Source: Paraphysomonas bandaiensis
Lineage: Eukaryota; Chrysophyceae
Reading direction: 5' to 3'
Assembly: GCA_965644295.1 (NCBI GenBank)
Contig: CBFFRP010000077.1
Location: 62,001 to 126,000 of the forward strand
Length of the DNA: 64,000 nt
A program made the position numbers and the translations under genes. The notes below the pieces were generated by a model. It was not told the origin of the DNA and did not search any database. It was given only the letters and a program-made list of their open reading frames with translations. This document shows positions 44,733-56,828 of the stretch, piece by piece; position 1 is the first letter of the stretch; each line of letters starts with the position of its first letter.

Positions 44733-47123
44733 ATGCAAAGAAAAATGATCCCCCGAGCTCGTTTATATCGCGCAATACACATATCCCGCCACAGGGCTCC
44801 TCATATCATAAACATGAGCGAACCCCACTTATGGTACCCTTTAGCCCGAGACCTCTCGCCAAGAAAGGTCATTTGCCACGTAGGACCTACTAATTCAGGG
44901 TAATTTGTACTATATATTGCTAAAATTGTCATTATGATAGATACTTAGAAAGACTCACTCGGCATTGGAGTCACTTGCAAAGGCGAAGACTGGTGTGTAC
45001 TGTGGGCCCCTGAGGCTGCTTGCGTGGGAGGTATATGAGGCTCTCCGAGAGAAGTCAGTAAAATGTGATTTAATAACTGGTCAAGAACGAGACCAGATTC
45101 CGGATGCAACTCACGTGTCTTGTACTGTGGAAATGACTGACCTCAGTACTCAGTATGATTGCGCTGTTATTGATGAAACACAGGTAATCAGTAGATCACG
45201 GCTTATCATGTGATCTGATTGTAGTGGCACAGGTTATAGGTGACTCTTCAAGGGGATGGGCATGGACGCAAGCACTGCTTGGGGTCCAGGCAAAGGAAAT
45301 ACACCTCTGCGGTGAGCCTTATGTGTATCTCCTGTTTTGCGCTTTAATGTACAGCACGTCTTCAGGAAATGCCTCTTTCTTGCCTCTTATTCGCCGAATT
45401 TGTCACTCCACTGGGGACACGGTAGAGGTCAGGGAGTACACACGACTGGCCCCACTAGTGGTCACTCCAAATAGCCACGTTCAATCTCTGAGAGCTGTGC
45501 GTAGAGGTGATTGTATTGTGGCATTCAGCCGCAAAAAACTATATAAAATTAAGGCCAGTATCGAGAAATTAAACCCCCAGTTGAGGTGCTGCATTATATA
45601 GTAAGCAATTTACCAACTACGTCGAATTTCACCTGAATATATTATTTTCAGTGGAGCGCTACCACCGGATGCCCGCAGGCAACAGGCACTCTTATTCAAT
45701 GGATCACATGAAGCAACCACGTTCGATAGAAAGGGGCAAAAAAAGTCTCGCTCCCAGTTTGACGTCTTAGTGGCATCGGACGCAGTAGGCATGGGTCTCA
45801 ACCTTGCTATCAAGAGGGTTGTCTTTTCTTCTCTCGTTAAGTTCGATGGCACAGAGACAAGGCGGCTCCTCACTTCTGTAAGTGCAGTACATCACGACCG
45901 TATGGAGTTTTATTTAATTGAGCAGGAGATAAAGCAGATCGCTGGAAGAGCAGGACGATATGGATCTGAATTTGAACAAGGAGAAGTGACCGCTATGAGT
46001 AGAGAAGATGGTCTGTAGCTGACCCATTAATATAATATTCGTATATTAATGCTTCCGCCACAGTGTGCTATCTGAAGGAGCGTATTGAGATGCCAGATGA
46101 CGATATCCATAGGGCAGGTAGATAGACGTACCTTAGCAATATGTGATTTGTTATAATACACCAGGGCTCTTTCCTACGAGGGAGCAGCTGGAGTTGCTTG
46201 GCGCATTTTTGGATACAGGTGTTAGTCGGAAGGAGCTGAAATCATTTTGGGCAGATAAGTTACGCGGAGCACGTACAACTGAGCAGCGTATGAATAACCG
46301 GCACGTCGATGCTGATGACTTCTACCGGACCTCATACGTACTTCAACACTTTCGAAGTGTTGGGGCTTTCGCTTGCGCTCTGAGAGACTACGTTGATTAC
46401 GTCCGATCTAGAAAGAAGTCTAAAGGTCGACGGAAAGGTCGGGATATTATATATGCCAGTGACAGTGACGACAGTGATATGTTTGATTCGGATGACTCGG
46501 TGGACACACTCGACGATGGTCCCAGGACTCCTCTTTCTGTTCTATTTGATGTCTTTAAAAACTGTGTTGAGCTCGGTACCGATGGTATATATTTCATCAA
46601 TGACCTAGATGAAAAGAGAGAGCAAGCTGCCGCCATATCAGAATTTCGCATGCGTTTCAGGGATCGATACATGTTTTGCCTCGCACCAGTAAATATAGAT
46701 AGCAAAGATGTCATGAAAGCATTTCGTAGTATGGCGAGGCAATTCTCTCGTGGGGACGAGGTGATATTGTCCAAGAAACATATTCCTCCCCTGATCCCGC
46801 CGAAGGGACCCGACGAGTTGCTCATCTTAGAAACAGCACACCAGGTGACATCTAATATTTTGTACGTATCAGCGTAATATTTGTGTTTTCAGATTATGGA
46901 TCTGTATATGTGGCTGAGCTTTAGGTTCCCGGAGCAATTCATCCAGGCTAAAGAAATTTCAGCAATGAGTGCAGTGTGTGTGTCTTTAATTGACTCGGCT
47001 TTGAAGAACTTGAGAATGCGGAGTACGATAACAGGTAGAGGTCATAGCGAAAATGAGAAGAAAAAGATTATGGTATCTGGAAAAAGGACTAAAAAACGAA
47101 AAAACTATAGACATACTTTTTAA
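44733..47123 (+). CDS. SUPV3L1: Mitochondrial ATP-dependent RNA helicase SUV3, 663 aa
   Basis: Nine exons: 44733-44899, 44949-45183, 45233-45311, 45366-45600, 45652-45877, 45926-46010, 46064-46117, 46165-46844, 46893-47123; introns of 47-54 nt; phases consistent. The N-terminus (MQRKMIPRARLYRAIHISRH) is basic and amphipathic, a likely mitochondrial presequence. Motifs: Walker A GPTNSGKT (51-58), HVSCTVEM, VIDET, ARGWAWT-like SRGWAWTQALLG, ASDAVGMGLNLAI, and QIAGRAGR (motif VI). A C-terminal SUV3 domain follows with an acidic Asp/Ser insert (SDSDDSDMFDSDDS) and a Lys-rich tail. SUV3 unwinds RNA with the mitochondrial degradosome. Intron 3 (54 nt) can be read through in frame, but removing it restores the exact spacing of the family after HLCG. 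The start follows an in-frame TAA at 44727. Confidence 0.93.
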
Positions 47124-47567
47124 ACTTGCAGATTGTGAGGCACTTTGTTTTTATGTTAAAATTCCAATATATTGTAAAGTAAATTTACATTCACACTGCT
47201 GGAATTCGACATAATACTGAAGCTAAATTTTTACTATATAAACATCAAACTTGCTTTGTAGTAAAAGAGCTGAATTCTCGGAAAACACTTTCTGGAAAGA
47301 ATTTTAACTGTTACAGTTATTATTGATGTATGGGACGCATACAACATCTGGCGCAATACTTCGAGGTAGAAGTGAAGATGTGAATATTATTACGTCAACT
47401 CAATGACTAAAATCTTCCAAATATTGAGCTTGTTGAGTATTGTGATATTGAGCATTTAAAAGCTGTATATTAAAATATTCGAATATTTACAGACATGAAG
47501 TTGATGATGATGTCCTATGAGTTATGAATGATGAAGAAGCTTAGCTAGACTGAATTATATTGACTAT
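47124..47567. other. Intergenic
   Basis: 3' flank of SUV3; AT-rich with no recognised gene. Confidence 0.5.
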
Positions 47568-48828
47568 CTAAAACCCAGGGTTGCGTAACAATTAATTGAA
47601 TTGCAATTACTTAATAATTGCAATTATAATTGCTCGCTGTAAAGTTGCAATTAAATTGCAATTATTAACTATATAGTATAAGAGCACATAATCTTAGAAT
47701 TAGAAGTTGCAAAACATTAAGGACGATGGCCATTTATTGCCCTTAATGGCTATTACAATAGTGGGAAGGTTGGCATCTCATTATCTTTACATTAAGAAAT
47801 GTACTGTTTTTTTGAGCGGTCGATTATGTCTCTTTCCTCTTGATTTTGAGCTACAAAACTCCCTCAACAAAGTCGGACTCGCACCTTTTCGTGGTGTTCT
47901 GGTGGATAAGTACCGGAGAGATTCTCTCTGGGAAACTAACGTGAGCCGCAAACATAGTCAGCAGATATTCTTCTGCCCACTCATAGCCGAATGCTTGTGT
48001 GGTACAAAAGGGACACTAATAAGTGTCACTTGTGTAGACGTCTTTGGGCCCTGACGAATAAACAGGCATCCGGGAATGGGCCCACTTCAAGGGCATCCGG
48101 GACAAGGCCCACCTGAAGGGTAACCGGGGTATTGGGCTGCCTGCTGAAGTCAAGCATCCGGGATGTTCACCTTAAGAACTCAGAGCGGAAGTGGTCGCAC
48201 CTTGGTGCTTGCGGCGACGCACAAGCAGCTTCCGTAGCGTTAAATAGTAGGATAAAAAAAGTGTGTACTGATTAGTTACAGGTAGAGGTCTAACTAGTTT
48301 GTCTAGCATTCATTTAGCTACTAAGTTGGTGCAGGTTTTTAACGCCTATTGCTAATAATAAGACTTTCAATATAAGACTTTCAATATATGAGCGACAAAA
48401 CTTAGTTCATCTCGATCCATAGTGTATATGTAATGCTCAATACCACTCTAGTTGAAGATATATATCTATATGTAGTGTGGCAATCATGTTCTTCCGATCC
48501 TGGACGCCTTACAGGACACTGTAGGGTTGAATTTCACTACGAACTGGATGTGCAGCGGTATGGACATGAATTATCAGGGCTATTAACTGTTTTTTTGCAG
48601 ACGAAAACCTAGATATTTAGAGATTTGACCATGTAAATGTCATACTCTGTCAATTATATCATCATACGGTTGAAGATGCTATATGAGTATTCAATGAGTA
48701 ACTAATTAGAAAATAATGGGCACAATTAAATTATAATTGCGCGAGCTATAACTAATAATTGCAATTTAATTGCAAAAAAACATTTGCAATTAAATTGCAA
48801 TTAATTGTTACGCAGACCTGCTAAGATC
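47568..48828. mobile_element. Non-autonomous hAT-like element carrying a SINE-like insertion
   Basis: 47576-48820 starts CAGGGTTGCGTAACAATTAA and ends with the inverted counterpart TTAATTGTTACGCAGACCTG. Subterminal AATTGCAATT palindromes lie at both ends. Flanks CTAAAACC (47568-47575) and CTAAGATC (48821-48828) agree at 6 of 8 bases, an old 8-bp duplication. The ends differ from the CAGGGATAGGGAAC family, so this is a second hAT-like family. No transposase remains. Confidence 0.65.
47861..48388 (+). mobile_element. Full-length SINE-like element, 528 bp, with 14-bp TSD
   Basis: The best-preserved copy. It starts CCCTCAACAAAGTCGGACTC and ends in repeated AAGACTTTCAATATA. It is flanked by TGAGCTACAAAACT (47847-47860) and TGAGCGACAAAACT (48389-48402), one mismatch in 14. 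It lies inside the hAT-like element 47576-48820. The last about 190 bp match the LINE 3' end. Confidence 0.9.
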
Positions 48829-48856
48829 TGATAAAATTGATTGGCAGTAGAGAAAA

Positions 48857-49190
48857 CTCTCAACAACGTCGGACTCGCACCATTTCGTGGTGTTCTGGGG
48901 GATAAGTACCGGAGTTATTTCTCTGGGAAACTAATATGTGGGCCGAATATATATAGCCAGCAGATATTATTCTGCCCACTCATAACCGAATGCTTGTGTG
49001 GTACAAGGGACACTAATTAGTGTAACTTGTGTAGACATGTAGACGTCGTTCGGTCTTGCCGAATAAACGGGCATTCGGGGTGTTCGGATGCCTGCTGAAG
49101 TCATGCATCGGGCTAGTTCACTTTAAGGACAAAGAGAAAAATGGTTACATACATCTTGTGCGGTGGCGCACAATGTAGCACATGAAGACA
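48857..49190 (+). mobile_element. SINE-like element, diverged and 3'-shortened
   Basis: Head CTCAACAACGTCGGACTCGC and the following body are recognisable. The CATCCGGG region is shortened and the tail hairpin is reduced to CTTGTGCGGTGGCGCACAATG. Confidence 0.75.
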
Positions 49191-49926
49191 ATGATGATGA
49201 GAATATTGTATCAACTGAATACATATATTGAGAGTGAGTTTTATTTCAAGTTCAGTTACTTATTTCTACGTATTTCTACGTCGTAGACAAATTATGAAAC
49301 TTGCAAACTACAAAAGCTGAAGTTGTAAACTGAAAAAGGACTCAAAATATACAGTGCATTCCATCTGAATACTGAAATGGAGATATTTTATTCTACGATA
49401 TATATATACAAGATATAGATGATGAGAAGCGATAGGTAGTACAAACCCGTTACAAACGTTCAACTTTTGGAAGTGCCATGTAGGTGGAGAAAGATTAGCT
49501 GAAGTTTACTTCACAGCGTTTATCTATCTCATAAAATACTGCTCCTAGCTGCCGCATTATTCACAAACAGTTTTCCTAAACCTGAACCTACAGCATTTAG
49601 TTGCTCACTTTAGCTAAGCACAATACGATAAACCATTTTGCTACATAGCATCTATTGTCTAGCTGTCCAGCTTTGAGCGAACTAAACACCTTAATCAATG
49701 TTCGAATACCAATTCAAGACCAATAACAGCATCATAGCTGTCCTAATGGGTCACAAAGGATTAAGGATACAATTCATCGCAGCTACTTTAATATGAAATA
49801 CTTCGAAGTATAATATTATAGCCACTGGGTCTCAAGTAGCCATCATTAACACCATAAGACGACAAAATCAACCTACTGGATAGCATATTCAGCCTCGAAA
49901 AGATGAAATCACAGCTTCTCCTAACA
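49191..49926. other. Intergenic
   Basis: 3' flank of the sorting-nexin gene, AT-rich. A duplicated TATTTCTACG near 49260-49280 is the only local repeat noted. Confidence 0.45.
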
Positions 49927-51485
49927 TTAAACGCCAACGAATTCTTCCTCTTCTTCTCTGAAATTGGACCCTGCTGTATTGGAATTCGAAGCATTGGCAA
50001 ATGTCTCATCGCACTTGTCATCAGCGCAAACGTCATCTCCAGTCACCGCTGTGGTATTTTCACCAGATAAGGATGGAAACGCTGTTGAAAACGGAAGCCC
50101 ATTCTCGGAACTTATTCCTTTGAGATATGGAATTAAATCCCCCCAAGCCTTTTCAGCCTTTCGATTAAACTGAATCTAGAAATTTATGCATAAAATCCAC
50201 AGCCTGTAAGTTGGTAAATACGTACTTGAAGATTTACATAGTTAAGCAGAATGAGCTTCATGTCTTCAGCCTTTTCTCTCTTAAATCGATCAAACTCTTC
50301 TAAAAGTCTCTCAGAAACTTCTTCGTACTCTACACGAGCTGACTCCACGTTCGACTGTGACTTCTCCACCAAGGCTAATTTCGCGTTTGCGACATCTTCT
50401 TTCCCAGGAACACCACGAACCTTGCTAAAAGAGGACTGCTTCGACTCCAGGTCAAGAATAGCGTTCACATACATAGCTTTCTTCTCTTGACGACGCTTCA
50501 TAGCCATTTTCACAGATGCAAGCATGCGAACATATTCCTCAAGTGGTTCTTCCAGCATCACACACTCTGACTCTGCATTCTCTGTAGCAAGAACAGAGAG
50601 TTGATCAGCAGTGTTCCCCATCTATATTATATCAACACATAGATGTTAGAGTAGACAATATACATTTCATCGTACAAAACCTGTGTGAGTGCTGCTCCAA
50701 GTGCATCTCCTTCACTTTGTCCGAGCCATGTAAAGGCTTGTCCGAACTCGAAAAGAGCATTGGCCAACGCTCTATTCTGTTTAACGAGATTAGATGTGTG
50801 TTTAGATACACTTTCCATTTGATTTTCTAACTGAGAAACATACTGTAATATCTCTTCAAACTTCAAATCTGCTGCATTCTTCTCGAGCCCACCCTGGAAA
50901 TATATATAAAATCATAGTGTTTCGGGTTATATTCGACATTAGTTACTTGCGAATTGGTGGCTGTAAGAGCATTTACTTTAGTTTCAAACCAACTAGCAAG
51001 AGTTCCAGACACTTTCTCTCTTTCTAATCGGAATTCTTCCTTTGATTGTGAAAAAGCGACATCGTCAGCTTGTAGGAAAGCCTGTAAACATTCAGCGTCT
51101 TTCAAAGTGGTGTGCTTCGTAACGCGACTCATGAACTTTTCCAGAGCACGCCGTCTACATTCCACGAATTCGGTCGAAAATCTCCCAACTGCTTGTTTTT
51201 CTGGCAACGGAGGAACGATAGCGCCAGGATAAGAAAAGTTCAGTTGATCATGAAGCCATACGAAGTCACTAAATCTTCTAAGCACAGAAAATTCAGAAAA
51301 TTGAAATTTTGAATGATTGGTTGTAGTGTTCACTTTATATCTGTCAAAACAAAAATTAACACAGCAACTATTCTGGGATTAGCATACATCATATAGCTTC
51401 CGAAGCTGTCACTCTGCTTCAATGGGTCTGTAATTGTAACACGAATAAACACTGCAGGTTCATCCAACTGATTGAATTCAGACAT
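49927..51485 (-). CDS. PX-BAR sorting nexin (SNX1/SNX2/Vps5-like), 449 aa
   Basis: Five exons: 51485-51388, 51340-50947, 50893-50681, 50621-50226, 50175-49927; introns 47-59 nt; phases consistent. The PX domain (about 1-130) shows the phosphoinositide-binding RRFSDFVWLHDQL motif and the PPLPEKQAVGRFSTEFVECRRRALEKFM loop (shown in part). The rest is a long coiled-coil BAR region (about 150-370: LENQMESV.., MKRRQEKKAMY..) and a poorly conserved acidic tail (EEEEEF). PX-BAR proteins bind PI3P-rich endosomal membrane and drive tubulation in retromer-type retrograde transport. The start follows from the exon giving SEFNQLDEPAVFIRVTITDP, the first PX strand. Confidence 0.87.
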
Positions 51486-51948
51486 ACTGATATGAGACGC
51501 ACACAGAATATATAATTTGGCAGTATATGATGCTTTAATAACTGCTATCACAGAAGCATTATATATTGAATGAGCCAAAGCGTGTGTGTATGTGTATTTA
51601 CTTCACTCCACAAAAATCTACATATCAGATCTGGACCTCTACGCATGCAAGATCACAAGATATACTCTGTATTCTTGTGTAGTTCACGCCTAAGAATACA
51701 GTACCGTGTTACAGGAAGGGAGAGTCTTATAACTGATATCTGGTATACATACCTACTGTATACCTATACCTACTCCACACTTTAATATGGAATCCTACTC
51801 TGCAGGCACACACATATCCACTATGTAGCGTTATATATCACCATAGCATATGGGAAGAACCCCAACAAAACTTAAAATGAGAATCACTTAAACCCTCTTT
51901 CGACATCCCAAAGAAGAACTTGTTAGGCAACGATAAAAGCTTGTAAGA
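51486..51948. promoter_or_regulatory. Divergent intergenic region
   Basis: Between the sorting-nexin start (minus) and the PPR gene start (plus). No clear motif. Confidence 0.4.
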
Positions 51949-54075
51949 ATGCGGCCTTGTGTTTTGGATGACAAACTTGATGCTGAACAACATAATGATT
52001 ACGCTTCTTCTGATTCAGGAAACTTATATTCCTCAATTCCCTTACACAATATTTCACTTAAGAATGCTCTTTTACTACATAAAACCGGTAGAGTCAAAAT
52101 TCCTTCACGGCATAAAAATCGTTCGCCATCAAAGACAGACAGATTAAGGTCAGAAGTGAAATCTAACTGCACGAAATTCCCGGATTTGAAATTAAAAAGC
52201 GGCAGCGAGACGGGCACATCTTCTCAGAGTTCGGATGATATATACCGAAAATATAGAGTTGCAATCAAACAAACTGAAGATTACATTAAGAGTATCCATG
52301 ACACATCGGAAGATCGAATTCATAGTAAGCATATGGATTTGTCAATGACATGTAACGTAGAGGATTGTGCGGATGAAAAAAGCGAGGCTCATACCACGAT
52401 AAAACGTAAATACGTGATGCAAGTCGATTGTGCAGTTGAAAATAAGCAGCAATATAGCGCGCTCGTGCAATATCATCGCGCCAAAATAAGTCACCTGCTC
52501 CCAGATTGGGTTAAGAAAATCAGTGCTGCCATTACAGTAATCCGAGGTCAGGGGCACAATGATGCCCTCCAGTGGCGGTCTGCAGCGAAAGGGTTGTTGA
52601 AAGAAGCGCTAGTGCGTAGTGATGATGACTGTGGTGCTCATGATAGCCGGGTTGCCCTGAGGCGGCTGATAGTGACCGTGAATGCACATAAAGCCCAGAG
52701 GTTAATCACCAAGCTCATTAACATACAAGAAAATTATATCAAAAGCCTTGACAGTTCCTCGTCTCTTGGACAGCATTGCCGACAACTCAATGCTATGCTA
52801 AATGAGCGAAATGGAGACCCAGTACCGCTAAGTCACACAAATTGGAGTGTGGACTTACAAAAGGTCAGCAAGGCAACAATGCCTTTGGATATGTCACCAA
52901 AGGAATCGACCTTGAATTTATTTACCGACCCCAATACTGCGGAATGTAGTGATACTGATCGTAGTAATATTAATGCACCACTAGATGATGCGTCATGTCG
53001 GCGAGCAGCTAATAGTGTTACAACGATGAATACCAACTCTGCTTCTGCGGACACAAAAAAAACACCCAGGTTTGCTGTTACGGATGGACTTGTACTTTCA
53101 CGATCATTGCAGAGTGGAAATACTTACAGCCTAGTAGCAAAGCAATTGCGAGAAGCTGCTACTGATGGTCGGCTGAGAGATGCTTGGAATATTTTCAATG
53201 CAGTTTACGGCGAATTTATCGTTCAAAATGGGGACAAGGCATTTTTGAAAAGGACTCTTAGAATCCCTCCCAGTCTTGTAGAGTTTAAAGTGTTAGTGTG
53301 TGCATATAAAAACTCGTCGTCTGATAGTTTTGATGATGTTAAAAATATTTTCGAAGCTATGGGTCGTGCAAGAGTGGTACCAGATGTATCTATATTTAAT
53401 ATGGTGCTAAAGGCCTGTGAAATGCGATGCGCTTGGCGGCGAGCAATACAAGTCATTGGATATATGCAAGAGAAATATGATATTACGCCCAATACACATT
53501 CTTATACATTATTAATTGATTGCTGTCGACATGCAGTCGATACCCCTGCTGTTGTGTATGAAACCCTGCGGAATAAAGGCTTTCCTCATGAGTACGTTCA
53601 AAGCTTGTACTATCGCCATATGTTCACGTTGTTACGATAGGTTATGCTATCAAGCAGCTGCATGTAATGCAGGAAACCGGGTATCAAATGTAGCCGCACT
53701 GCATGCATTCAATGACGCTCTTGATGATTACCATCGTGGTTCGTTGGAATCGTCATCTAAATGCTTTTCAAGCAGTAACAGCTATCCTGATATTGAATCG
53801 GATGGGGCAAACAGCAGGATTTGGGACTGTTTCAACAATAGAATGAGGCAAACGTTGCAACCACGATCGCCGGCAAAGCATTTAACAGGTTTTTATTTTA
53901 GAGTATATGACTTAATTAGTTCATAGTTGGTGCAGGGACGTCGCACTGTAGTTTCAATGAGCACATTTCTCGTACTGTCATTCCAATACACCAACGTAGT
54001 TCCTGTAGCAGTCTATTACCGGGAATCGCTCTGGAGGGATCAGACATATTTGATGAACATTTTTTTGACGTTTAG
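51949..54075 (+). CDS. Pentatricopeptide-repeat protein, about 676 aa
   Basis: Three exons: 51949-53591, 53641-53888, 53936-54075, in phase; introns 49 and 47 nt with GTACGT and GTTTTT donors. Residues about 380-560 hold PPR-type helical hairpins (TDGRLRDAWNIFNAVYG, VPDVSIFNMVLKACEMRCAWRRAIQV, ITPNTHSYTLLIDCCRHA; the second shown in part). The first 370 residues are hydrophilic and unrecognised. PPR proteins bind single-stranded RNA, usually in mitochondria or plastids. No clear organelle presequence is seen at this start, so the true N-terminus may lie elsewhere or the protein may act outside organelles. The last two exons add about 130 Ser-rich residues. Confidence 0.78.
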
Positions 54076-54422
54076 GTAACGATGGCCCTCTTGGTGCTGT
54101 TTAAGTTCTTATTTATATCTATTACTTTGGTTTTTGATAAGTTTGAGAGTTGAAAACTACTCACATAAGCAATGTTTTAGGTTCTTGAATCTATGCAGTT
54201 TTGTATGTTTATCATGATATGTGCGGTGCTACTTAGGAATTCTAATATACATACTCACCAGGGATAGGGAAAATATATTGCAATACTATTGTTAGATAGC
54301 GTTCCATTAATATTATTAATGGAGTTTTTAAACCGGCCCTACAATGATACTATTGCAATATATTGCCATATATTATTATGACTAGTCAGTAAGTAAATAC
54401 ATCCGTAGTTTTTAGTACTTGT

Positions 54423-56828
54423 CATTATATCAGGGATAGGGAACAATATATTGCAATACTATTGTTAGGTAGCGTTCCATCAATAGTATTGATGGATTTT
54501 TTAAACCGGCCCTACAATACTATTGCAATATATTGCAATATATTGTACAATATATTGCAATATATTAGTATGACTAATCAGTAAGTAAACACATCCGTAG
54601 TTTTCATTTTTAGTACTTGCCATATTTTATAAGGTCTAAGGTCACTTGATAATCAAACCCACTACTCTTAACTAATTAAAAGTTTCCTCATACTCATCCT
54701 CTGAGCCATCATCGGTGACATCATCATCACCATATTCATTCAATATTGATTGAAATATGCTTGCATCCGGCCACAACTGTCGGTTAGCTTTCAGAAACAA
54801 CAGCATATTAAGTGTAGTAGGATGCATACGTTTGCGCAACACTGATATAATCAGTTTTGCTGCGCTGAACAGGCGTTCACACGTATTGGAAGTACATACT
54901 ACATGACTCGTGCACCTGTACTTAGATATTTCAACTTTTCGCTTCTTAAGTTTTTGAGCTGATTGAAGAATTTTTTCCGCATAGCCAACTTCAGCTTCAT
55001 CATCCTCTGTATTGTTGCAATAATCACTGTCTGAACGGAGATATATTCTAACAGCATCTTTCTCAGATCTTGTCAAGTCCAATTCTTCGCCTGCTTGGAA
55101 TTTTGCAATTCCATTCTCGAAATTCGGATCATTAACAATGGGACTGTTTTTCTGTAAAGCAGATAGTGGATACTTTGGCCTAAAGTCCCTCAATAAGCCA
55201 TCAAATATGTTCCGGCATTCATAAAGATTCACTTGACTTGATCCTCCAGTTTGAAGCAATTTCGAGACGCTTTCAAACTTCCTCAGGTCGTCTACAAGGG
55301 CGATTATTTCGGTATTCTGTCGAGGAGTAGGAATCATATCAGTAACTGCAAGCGGTAAGTCTTCAATTTTTAATACATGATCTTTTATACGCATCCACTT
55401 TACGAGAACCTGAAACATAGAAGACCATCTTGTGACATTTACCCTTTCTGGTAGCAGACTGGTTTGGCCACGTAGCAATGCAGCATTCTTAATCTGCTTC
55501 AACTTCCCCATTAGTAGGTCTACTTTGCGAATAAGAGGCCTAATGCCTTCGTCAGATCTTGTCACATCTCCTTGGTTATTCCTCTTCTCTTTGCTGCCAA
55601 TGAGTTCATTGACAGCGAGATTTAGTCGGTGAGATGCACATCCAACTAGGGGTACACCTAATATATATTATAACATTCGACAATTTCACACAAGTAATAC
55701 GGTGTTACCAGAATCAGTAGCCAATTTTCTGTTTGTAGCACAGTTATCTCCAAGATAAAACTCAACAATGTCGCAAACATTGTCAGCGTTAACCTCAACT
55801 CCAAATTTATTGAGAACTTCTACGATAGTATCAAACCAATCCGCAGCAGTGAATCCGTAGAATTTCTCTTCATCAGGTAGATCTTCATCGAAAACAGTGT
55901 TGTCATCAATATCCTCTTGCACATTACAAGACAACAATAACAAATTCGGAGTATTGGTTCGGTCGCAAAAGGTTGCAAATATTGCACTGTAGTGGTGGGA
56001 GTCCGACGTCCAACCGTCCATGACTAGACCAAATGTTGGTGGTAATATATCTTTAATCATATCACGTAGCTTCAGTTCCAACAGTCTCATATATTTTTTC
56101 AGTGTTTTTGTAGTTATCTTACCCAAAGAAGTCTTATTTCTAGTTAATTTCTTCTCACAGAAATTTAATGGAAGATTTTCCTCGACAATCCACTCCACCC
56201 ACTCATAAATTGTTTTCGCCTTGTCTGAAGGCTGCAGAACAAAAGCATCCATGGGACCATTGGTGCAGACAGCCCGTAAATACCTCTTCAATGTCTCCTC
56301 CCACACATCATGAGAGAAAGTGTGATCCTTTAGATTGTTGTATCCATTCCGAATATTCTGTTGTCGTTTACGTCCGCAGATTTTACACTCGTGTTTGTTC
56401 GGGACACCTTCGACCGGACTCCAAAAACAGCGGTAAATGTCCCTACTCTTGTATGCACTCATCATTCAGTTGTCTCTTCTTGTCACTATAGGATATATAT
56501 ACTATATTAAGAGAAGTACTGTACATACATGTGGAGAGGTGTAGAGTGCTGTTTGAGCTGGCGATACATAAAAAATAGAAAATAACATCAAAAATAGGCT
56601 TTTTTTCTTATTTTCCGGATATTTGTATACAGAGGCGTATATTTTGCACCATACAGTTGAGGATCTTCTCTTATATGACTATCATAATATTGATTGCAAT
56701 ATATTGCAATAGTATTGTGAGCTCTATTAACAGAAACACTATTGATGGAATATTTGACCAGTCCACCAATCAATATATTTTACAATATATTGCAATACAA
56801 TATATTGTTCCCTATCCCTGCATTATAT
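54423..56828 (-). mobile_element. Intact autonomous hAT element, 2390 bp, with 8-bp TSD
   Basis: 54431-56820 with ends CAGGGATAGGGAACAATATA and its inverse, flanked by a perfect CATTATAT duplication (54423-54430, 56821-56828). Subterminal CAATATATTG palindromes are probable transposase-binding sites. It encodes an uninterrupted transposase on the minus strand. It is inserted at the junction of the LINE 3' end and the outer hAT. Confidence 0.94.
54672..56465 (-). CDS. hAT-family transposase, 580 aa, intact
   Basis: Two exons, 56465-55709 and 55657-54672, with a 51-nt intron; total 581 codons. The N-terminus has a BED-type zinc finger (CKICG..H..H, residues about 27-53) for DNA binding. The RNase H-like core shows catalytic-type acidic residues in FGLVMDGWTS and YLGDNCATN, then PLVGCASHRLNLAVNE, and the dimerisation/third-acidic region CERLFSAAKLI..RKRMHPTTLNMLLFLKAN. 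Together with perfect ends and target duplications this copy could be mobile. The 16110-16974 derivative shows the family has mobilised deletion products. Confidence 0.93.
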
